DNA from: Progne subis subis
Taxonomy: Eukaryota > Chordata > Aves > Passeriformes > Hirundinidae
Reading direction: 5' to 3'
DNA: 64,000 nucleotides
NCBI GenBank assembly: GCA_022316685.1
Contig: JAKJHU010000108.1
Span: 1,488,001-1,552,000, forward strand
In this document: one piece after another, positions 55,944 to 64,000 of the stretch
How positions within the stretch are numbered: position 1 is the first letter of the stretch
Layout: each line of letters opens with the position of its first letter
Notes under the pieces: model-generated
Seen by the model: only the letters and a program-made list of their open reading frames with translations
What the model was told of the DNA's origin: nothing
Database searches by the model: none
Made by a program: the position numbers and the translations under genes

Positions 55944-57157
55944 CAGAGAAGTGGGAGCTCATGGCTGTGGGACAGCACAGCACAAATGAAAACCAGAATA
56001 TTTGAAGGGAGCAGCTCAGATCCACAGCAGGGAATTCCCCCAAAGCAAAGGGCCCAATATCCTCCAGGAGCTGGAGCCTTTCCTTACTTCTCCTGAGGGG
56101 AAAAAGTGCTGCCAGAGAGGCAGGGAAGGGGGAGGTAGAGCTGAGAGCAGAACCTGCATCTGGTTCTGAGCTGGGTTCTGCTCTGCCTGCAGGGAGGGCT
56201 GGCAGCAGCGCTGCTTCTGTGGCACAAAGAGGAAGAAAAACACACCCAGGCTGCTATTTTTGAAGATGCCTGCAGCTCTAGATCCCTGCAGCTTTTTTTT
56301 TTTTTTTCTTTTTTTACAGGAAGAGCTGCTCCATGAGAATTTCAGTGTGTGAGACAAGAAAAGTGAGCACAACACAGGCCAGGGTAGAGCCAAGGCAGTG
56401 GCAGGGGCTGGGCCAAGAGGTGCAGGGCACCAGAACTCAGAGATCACATCAAAACCTTGCAGAGAGCAAACTGGAGACAGCAAAAGCTTTTGCAGACTCC
56501 CCTGGCCACAAGGAGCACTGGAGTCAGGTCACTGCTATAACCAAAAACAACTAAGCACAAAAAAACGCCAGTGCAATGATATCCTTTCACATTATTCCAG
56601 TCTAAAACTGCCAATTCCTAAATTTCAGCCTTTTAGGAGCTTCCCTTGGATCTAATTTGATCATTTCCACCATCCCTAACACAAAACTATTCAGTAAAAT
56701 CATCTTTTCCCGCAGGCAGTGTTCTGTTTTTCCCCCACAAATAAAGTCATCCTGAATGAACGACTTAAGGGCAAAGTACACTTTCAATGCCATTTCCTAT
56801 GGGATTGTAACAGCTGATAACTGAAGTCCAGACAGGGATTTTATAGCAGGAAAATTGATCTGTGTCTGCCTGGTAGATAAAGGAGGTGTCTGTGACCTGA
56901 GAGGGCTGAAACAGGGGTTTTTTTTAATGAGTTCTGGGAGTTACAATGCTGTGACACAAAGAGTTCACTGGGTGTGCTGGCAGGGACTCTGATGACTTAG
57001 AGATCCACCTGCTCGGAGCCTTTCATCTGAGGAGGTTCCCAGCCCTGAACCCCTGCCAGCCGTGCAGCCACAGTGATGTCATGCTGTCACCTGGCTGCAG
57101 TCACCTAAAAGCCAGGTGTGGACCTGTGCCAGCAGTCCAAACAACCTCAGCTCCAGT
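55944..57157. other. Intergenic, nothing recognised
   Basis: No gene seen. T-rich tract at about 56293-56317. Confidence 0.5.
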
Positions 57158-57225
57158 TCCCCACCAGTTCCAGATGCTTCCAAAGCACAAACATGGGCAG
57201 CTCTAGCAGCAGAACCAGAGGGAGC
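57158..57225. repeat. Short direct duplicate flanking LTR-like copy 4 (left)
   Basis: CCACCAGTTCCAGATGCTTC and following bases match, with divergence, CACCAGCTCCAGATGCTCCC at 57719 onward. Confidence 0.6.
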
Positions 57226-57454
57226 AGCTACCAGGAGCTTCTCCCAGTGCAGGTCCTTGCAGTGAGGTTGATCCCTTTGGATTTCAGCTTTTCTATTTTC
57301 CGTCTGTTTGTAACCCTGCAGTTCTTTAGTGCAGAACTCCAAACTCCACACACAGTGCGAGCTGCTGCTTCCCCATTTTGCTCACACACAACAATTCCTC
57401 TCCAGGCCTGGCAACCAAGGACACCTCACTGCCTCAGGCCTGAGAGATGGAAAC

Positions 57455-57712
57455 AAAAGTGAGCTGGGGGCAGCAAACTTGGGGTCAATGACTTCATTAG
57501 GCTGAAGCTGTAATTGGGAGATGAACCCCAATGTGCAAATGGCCCAAAGTGATCAAAGTGTGCAAACCCGTGACCATTGTCCATTTTGGGTGCAGCCCCT
57601 GGGGGGCTTTGTCTGCCCTAAATGTCCCTGAGGGCCCTTCAATAAACAGAACTGATTTTTATTCTCTGCATTCTGTCTGGCCTCTGGTTTTAGGTATCCC
57701 AAAAAGGCATCA
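57455..57712 (+). mobile_element. LTR-like element, family A copy 4 (diverged, 5' part unclear)
   Basis: Shares GAACCCCAATGTGCAAATGG, CCATTTTGGGTGCAGCCC, CCTTCAATAAACAGAACTGA and a terminal AAAGGCATCA with copies 1-3. It is clearly more diverged, and its 5' end cannot be placed. Confidence 0.55.
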
Positions 57713-57715
57713 CCA

Positions 57716-57775
57716 GTTTTCACCAGCTCCAGATGCTCCCATAGCACAAACACAGACAGCTTTAGCAGCTCGGAG
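57716..57775. repeat. Short direct duplicate flanking LTR-like copy 4 (right)
   Basis: Partner of 57158-57225. The two copies bracket the diverged LTR-like element and about 230 bases to its left. Confidence 0.6.
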
Positions 57776-58887
57776 CAGCTCCCCTCTGCCCAGGGGCAGG
57801 GCTGAGGTCAGAAGTGCAGTGTTGTTAAATTATTATTGCATTTCAGGTGTCCAGTTCAGCCATTCTGGGGAAGTTGGGGAGTTCCTTGTGCTTTAAATCT
57901 TCTCCAAGCTGGGAGCAGTGCAGCCCTGGCCAGAACCAGTCCCTTCATTGTGGCTGACAGGAATTTTGCCTTAAATTCCTGAGGGTCCAAACCAGCTCTT
58001 CCAGGTTAGGTTTGGATTACCCCGTGCTTCTGTCAGGTCTGAGCTGCTTTGGGGGAAAGTTCATTCCCTGCTGAGCACACAGAATGTTCCCAAGACCAGT
58101 GTCCCAGTCTCCAGCTGCAACTGGGATTTTGTGACTGCTCTCTTTCCTTCCCCCCAGCACCACCCAGGGAGGTTGAAGAATAACTCAGAGGGGAAGGAGC
58201 TGCTGGGTCCAGCTCGTTGCTGACATTAAACCCCTCTGCAAGGTGAATTTCTCCTTGAGTGCAGGATCTCCTCAACCCAGCCTCAAATTTCCTCCCAGTG
58301 CACAAGGTGAATGTGTCAGGAAGTTAAAAAAAAAAAAAAAAAAAAAATAAGCCACAAAAGAATGAAACCCAAGAGAGATGATGCCCTACCCAAATACTTT
58401 ATTTCTGAGCTTGGCTAAGGAGTTTGAAGCTGCAGTTTGCCAAGGTAAGCAAAGGATTTATAACACTACAAAGTCTTCCTCATTCTTAGTTACTGCTGAC
58501 CTACAAAGCGCAGGTAAATAGGCTGCACAAAAGCTCCTAAGGGTGGTAAATCATTGATGGGAGACATGTGCTGATGGACTTAATCTGGATCCAACAACAT
58601 TTACATCTTAGATCTAAAATTACTTCCCCAGAAAGAGTTCAAGGACTGTTTATGGAGCATGCAACCCTCCTTTGGCTACAGGAAAAAAAAAGTGAACTCT
58701 GGCTCCTCTGACAAGACCTGAAAAAAACCCACAAGTCCTGATCTCATTTATAGCAAAATATATCAAAATTTCATGCAGGTGGAGTAAATCCAACTTCGCA
58801 GCAGCACTTAATAAGAGAAAGCCATAGATTAATTAGCTCCAAATTGCAATTTCCAACACTTTTGACTTTTGGCCACCAATTGGGCAT
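57776..58887. other. Intergenic, nothing recognised
   Basis: No gene seen. A-run at about 58326-58347. Confidence 0.5.
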
Positions 58888-59392
58888 CTAACCCTAACCT
58901 TAAACATAACCCAAACTCAAATCTTAACACTGACCCTAAGAGAGAGCCAAGTTTTGTTGGCTTAAATTCCCAGCATCTGCCCATTTGACCTGTGATAACT
59001 CCCCAGGCATCTGAACCTAAACCAAACCCAAACCAACCCAAACCTAAGCTTCACCCAAACCTAACTCCAACCTTAACTCAAACATAAACTTAACCCTAAT
59101 CCAAACCCAACTCTAATCCCACCTGAAACCTAAACCTAATCCAAACCAATATACCCAAATATAACTCAAACCTAACACTAACCCAAACCTAACCTTAACT
59201 CAAAGCTAAACCTAACCCAAACCTAAACCTAACCCAAACCTAAACCTAACCCAAACCCAACTCCAACCCTAACCCAAACCTAACCTTGACCCAAACCCAA
59301 CTCTAATCCAAACCTAAACCTAAACCTAACCCAAACCCAACTCTAACCCAAACCCAACCCCAACCATAACCCAGACCTAACCCTAAGAGAGA
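58888..59392. repeat. Degenerate telomere-like hexamer region
   Basis: Long series of AACCTA, AACCCA, AACCCT and AACTCA hexamers, related to the vertebrate telomere repeat CCCTAA but heavily mutated. A ~75-base spacer (about 58937-59012) splits it. The spacer start CCTAAGAGAGAGCC and later phrases (CCCAGCATCTGCCC, CCTGTGAT) recur after the array end (CCTAAGAGAGATCC, 59384 onward), so a larger unit of hexamers plus spacer appears to be duplicated. Orientation is C-rich on the + strand. Confidence 0.85.
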
Positions 59393-62249
59393 TCCGTGAC
59401 TTCTTTTAGCTCCAGTTTCCAGCTCCTGCCCCTTTTCCCTGTGATCCCTGTCCGGGCACCTTTGCTGAGCACTTTCCCCTCTGTCAGCCCAGCTTATCGA
59501 GGGCTGTGGCCTTTCCTGCCCTTCCCCTCACACCTGGATCCCGGAGAGTTTGGTGCTCCAGCCTTTGGGAAAACAATCCTGGCTGCCCAGAAGGGCCTGA
59601 CCTGAGCTCCTGGAGGCCTTTGACCCACACACCACGCGTTGACTTCCTTGTTGACCACAACCCCCATTATCAGCTCGCACCTCCCTGGCGCCGCTGGCAA
59701 AGGTCAGGCCCAACACTTTGGGCTCTCCAGGGGAATTCAGGAAGAGCTTGGGCACAAGGAGAACCTTCTGCTCCTTATCTGTGTTTGCCTTGCCAAGAAA
59801 TGGGTTTATTGGCAGCTTTTCTGCCCGTCTGGCTCCCGTAGGTGCGGGTTGGGAAGGATGGGAGGAAGGGTTGTTTGCTCTGTGGCTCTGGAGGAGGAGG
59901 AGTGAGGGGCTGCAGCAGATTCCTCCCAGGGAGCAGTGTGGATCTGGAGGTATTTTTCGGTTTGTCAGAAGTTGCGCTGGCTGACAGATGGGTGAGGGGG
60001 AGATTGGGAGTCGAGGCCTGTTGCTTGTGGTGGATAAAAGCGGAATTTCCAGGCCTCTCCTTTTCAGGGTCTAATGCTCCCAATCAGCACGAGGTAACAA
60101 GGAAAATCAAACTTTTTCTTCCTTAGTTTGTGTTTCTTTCAGTCCTTCTAATGACTGGATGGAAACCTGATTTACTTTAAGACCAGATTTTGTCCTGCTT
60201 AATTTATTTTCCTTGTACAAAGCTGCTTTTCCAGACATGGGCACCCAGACACCACTTTCCAGGACATGAACAGCTAAAATCTTCCAAGATTGTCGTGTCA
60301 TTTTCACAATAAGCACAGGGAATTCTCCCTCATGTGAATCCTACTGGGAAATCCCAGCAGCCCTTTGCTTATTTAGGTACCACGGTGAAAAAAAATGAAT
60401 GTTGGATATGTTTTTGTCCAATTCAAAAATATTTACAGCAACAAAAGAGCAGCATAAAACCAAGTGCTGCAGCTTTAAAATTGCCTGTGTGTATTTCTGA
60501 GATCAATGAAACCTTGGGCGGTGTAGAGAGGAAAATCTCTGCCCTCGATAATTAGGTTTTACAGCCGGCTTTATTTTGTCAGGAGAAGCCTTGAGGAAGA
60601 AAGGTTTATCTATATGTTTTGCATTTTTACACACAGTTTTACACACGTTTCTAATTGTGGGAAATATTCCAGTGCCCAGCACAGCGAATCAGCAGCACTG
60701 ATGAATAAACAGGTCCGTGAGAGCTCGGCAGGGTCCATCCTGTGAAGATAGGAGCTATCTCAGGGGTCATAAAGCAAATTAGAGAAGCTGCCGGAGAGAA
60801 AGATAAAAGCACTATGAACCTGTTAATTGAGCAATTCAACAAGGCCGGAAATAGCAGCAGTGTGTTAAAGATGAGCTCGCCTGTGCCAAGGGCTGACTCA
60901 CCAGACAATCCCCGTGTCCGTGAGCACCACGGTGGATGTGGCAGGGATATTCCTGCCTCCAGGCTGCTTTCCTGCTGCACTGGCTCAGTGGGACCATCAT
61001 CTCACAAATCAAGCTGGCTGTCCCAGGGGTTCTGCCAGCAGCCCAAGAAATTCAGGGCATCAGCACGGGACGAACCAACGTGGCTCCAAGCTCAGCTCCA
61101 AGCAACCCCTTCCATCTGGCTTTATCAGTGTTTCCCAGCTTTTCCCAGCTTTTTCCAGTTTTTCCCAGTGTCTCCCAAGTGGGCCCTGGAGTTTTATTCC
61201 TGCTGCCCCCGTGGTAATTGACTCTTTTTACCTGTGTGAGGAACAGAGAACACTCACACACACGTGTTGGGGAAGAAAACACGAGCCCTGATTCCACTCA
61301 GGTCAGGAGCTCATCTGCTGTGGATGGAGCTTCCCAAAGCAAATTTGGTTTTCTTGCCGTATTTTCTGTGTTTCCCTCTGGTTTAATCCTCTGACTTCCC
61401 CAGTTCAGCTGCAGGGAGAAGAGCAAAAGTAGCTGAAAGGGAAAATCCGCTGTAATTCCTGTGTTTCCATGGTTCACACCATGTCATCCACAGCTCCTGG
61501 ACTTCACATACCACAGGAAGGGATTAAGAAGCAACTCTAGAGAGTTTTTAATTCTGGAAATAAAGATTTCTCCTCTTGGCTATAAATTAAAAACATCTTT
61601 ACTTCAGGTTTTTATTCCTCCCACAGGAGGACAACTAAAAGGTTGTTCTTTCCTCTCATATTTGAGAAACAAATTTATGGAAACATTAATTTCAGGCTTG
61701 TACCCAGGAATTTTGGAGTGACAATGCTCTGATTTTTCAGCAGTGGTGTAAAAACAGCTCCTTGGGAACCTTCTTGTCCTAAGAGAGATAAAAGCACGAT
61801 GTTAAAGCCAGAAACTTCCCAAAAAATTTTCCTGGAGCTAGAATTGGGACTACCAGGAGATTTCTTCCCTGTGTGGAGGCAATCTTGACTCCCACCAGAG
61901 CATTTTCAAACCCAGCCTTGATTTCAGAGCCCGGCTTCTGGTTTTGGCTCTTTGTTCAGGAAGTGTTCAAGAGCATCAGGTCCTGAGTGGAGCTAAGGGG
62001 GCTCAGATTGGGAATCCAGGACACAAATCCTCTTTAGTAACTTTCCAGAACATCCTCACGGGAAATCTTCTTCAGATGGATTTAGGTATCTTTATCTTTC
62101 ATCAGGGATCTTTATTGAACTTTTTCTTCTTGCAGCATTTAAAACTCTTTCTCTGGAATACCCAGGGGCAGCCTTTGAGGGCCACAAGCAGCACCACCAG
62201 CACTCTCTGGCAGAGGTGACAGCTTCAGAATGAAGGATAAAATCAGCAG
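59393..62249. other. Intergenic, nothing recognised
   Basis: No gene seen. A short run of TTTCCCAG-type direct repeats at about 61130-61172. Several open frames of under 160 codons, none recognisable. Confidence 0.5.
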
Positions 62250-62820
62250 TGTGGGGTTTTTATCTTCTTTTCTTCTGTTAGGGCTGGGATTAAAGCATGG
62301 GAGATGCAGTTTTCTTGTGTTCAGGCTCTGTTGTTTATTATTTCTTATCTAAAGTGCAGCCTCACAAGTTGTGAGTTTCAGCCAACGAGGTAGAAAATGG
62401 AGCTACCTCAAACGCTTTCCAAGGTCTTTTAAGCACTAATTACCCAATCACAAGATGACACCTATATTATTTATACTTTTTACCCAATAACCAAACACCA
62501 GCGGCCCACAATGAGATTTTTTTTACCCAGCTACAAAACACCACCCAGACCCATGAAGAAGAAGGTGAAGAAGAAGGTGAAAAAAAGGACTCAGCCTCTG
62601 CCCTAAACCCTCCTCCTTGCTTTATTACTGTATTCTAAACCCTTAAACTCAGAGTTTTCCACCCTGTGACATCACTCACTTCTACCCAAACTCCACACCC
62701 ACAATCCCAGCGCTGTCACTCCATTTTGGAAGCTGTTCCAGGTCCAGTGCAGCGTTTGCTCGGGGGTCAGTGCCTGGCAGCACAGAAAGCCTGGAATTCC
62801 CAGAGCCCAGGGTTCCAACA
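62250..62820 (-). mobile_element. Solo-LTR-like element, family B copy 2 (reverse orientation)
   Basis: About 571 bases. Read on the - strand it runs from TGTTGGAACCCTGGGCTCTG to AACCCCACA, with the AATAAAC signal in the same place as copy 1. The flanks CAGCAG (62244-62249) and CAGCAG (62821-62826) could be a 6-base target-site duplication, though the motif is low in complexity. No adjoining retroviral coding sequence. Confidence 0.7.
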
Positions 62821-62826
62821 CAGCAG

Positions 62827-64000
62827 CAGCTCATTTCACACCCCAGAGCTCTCTCCCCAGGGACCCCAGCCCTCCTTCCCACGCTTGGTGCTCTCCAGGA
62901 GAGGCTGAACTTTGCAGTGGATGTTGCAAAAAGCCTTTTCATCCTCTCTCAAGAGAGGCACAACTCACAAATCCCGAGGAAAACCTGTGACCCTTCTCCA
63001 AATGTCAAATTCATTGACCCTGCACTCCATCTCTGTTATCAGCAGTGCCAGGGCACTCTCCTGATATGAGGGAACCTCACTGCTGCTCCAGGCTGTGCTG
63101 GGCTTCCAGGAGGTTCCACAGAACCCTGGAAAATGAGCTGTCAGCAGCAAATACGTCACAAGTGCAATAAACCCAGTGGCTGCACCACTCCTCTTTTTAT
63201 TAGATCTTTCCAAAGAACTGCTTAAAGAAACTGTGGTTTTTCATTTTTTTCATTGATATCCTTTGAGTTTGTGGGGGAAAAAAAAAAAAACCAAAATATT
63301 TTGAAACTTTTTTTTTTATTATTTTTATTTTTTTATTTTTTAACTTACAATAGAAGTCAAGAAAACAAGAATTGGGGGATGGGGGAAAATTAAAGCAAAA
63401 TTTCACGTGCATGTCTTTGGTTTGGTCTAAAACAAATCAACTCTACTCATTGAAAGGTCGCTACAATAGAATTTTGACATATTTTATTTACGGCTGCCTT
63501 CCACCCTGCCTTTCACAAATAGGATCTGGAGCCACAAGTCACGGAGATAACTTTGTCACCTGTTGGGGACCAGGTTTCCCTCGGGTATCAGAGAGATTCT
63601 TACCTCCATGGAGGGTTGTTATGAACATATTTGCTGAAAACATAAAAAAATAGCAAAGAATTTTTTTTTTTCCCCACAGCCACTTTCCCCAACAGAGAAC
63701 CACAGTGACCTGCAGGGGTTTTGCAGTGTTTGCCTGCTTGTTCCCATTCCCAAAAAATCCCTTTGAGCTGCCAGGAAGCCCCAAAATTCTCCCAGGGTGA
63801 AACTGTAAAGGAAGCTGAACAAACCTTTTGGGTTTTTTTTTTTTGGGAGGAAGCTTGGAAAACTTGGAACCACCAAGAGGAGTGGCAAAATCCTGGAGTT
63901 TCTCTGGATCCAGCAGTGGAAACAAAGCTGAGAGCTTCTGTCCTGGGCTCCTGGGCACCCAAATCTCACTCTGTGAAAACCTCTGGGGTGATGCAAGGAG
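62827..64000. other. Intergenic to window end, nothing recognised
   Basis: No gene supported. An A-run at about 63279-63291 and a T-rich stretch at 63309-63342. Overlapping reverse-strand frames at 63539-63996 have no recognisable domain. Confidence 0.5.

Overview
This is vertebrate nuclear DNA, most likely from a bird. The coding signal is split into short exons with GT/AG borders. The interspersed repeats include several fragments that look like 3' ends of avian CR1 LINEs, together with solo-LTR-like elements and many simple repeats. I would guess a passerine, but nothing in the window proves the order. There are no prokaryotic features.

The window holds one gene I can recognise with confidence: ATP12A, the alpha subunit of the non-gastric (colonic-type) H+/K+-ATPase. 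It lies on the + strand, from a proposed three-codon first exon at 27191 to the stop codon at 47134, with a polyadenylation signal at 47554. I place 23 coding exons. With three single-base indels set aside, they total 3108 coding bases, or 1035 residues, close to the 1039 of the human protein. Family-specific motifs separate it from Na,K-ATPase (ATP1A) and gastric ATP4A. All P-type ATPase catalytic motifs are present, as is the TM5 lysine associated with electroneutral H+/K+ exchange. Exons 9, 12 and 13 each carry a 1-base indel (+1, +1, -1). These are either assembly errors or signs of recent loss of the gene.

Layout. 1-510: GC- and CpG-rich block with CAG/CGG and other short tandem repeats, probably a CpG-island promoter or first exon of a neighbouring gene that I cannot identify. 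511-26880: long non-coding stretch with CR1 fragments, two copies of an LTR-like family with TGATGCCT/AGGCATCA ends, a 52-bp minisatellite near 10.3-10.7 kb, and a composite satellite-like array at 20.0-21.5 kb. It also holds a segment at 25.3-25.6 kb that is nearly identical to one in ATP12A intron 5. 26881-47575: ATP12A with a TATA-type promoter candidate. 47576-64000: non-coding, with a CR1 3' end, a 38-bp tandem repeat, a 370-bp tandem duplication with a ~760-bp interruption, two more LTR-like copies, a ~500-bp degenerate telomere-like hexamer region, and an LTR-like element whose inverted partner lies in ATP12A intron 7.

I see no CRISPR array, tRNA, rRNA or second protein-coding gene that I can support. 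The other long open frames look like chance frames or translated repeats.
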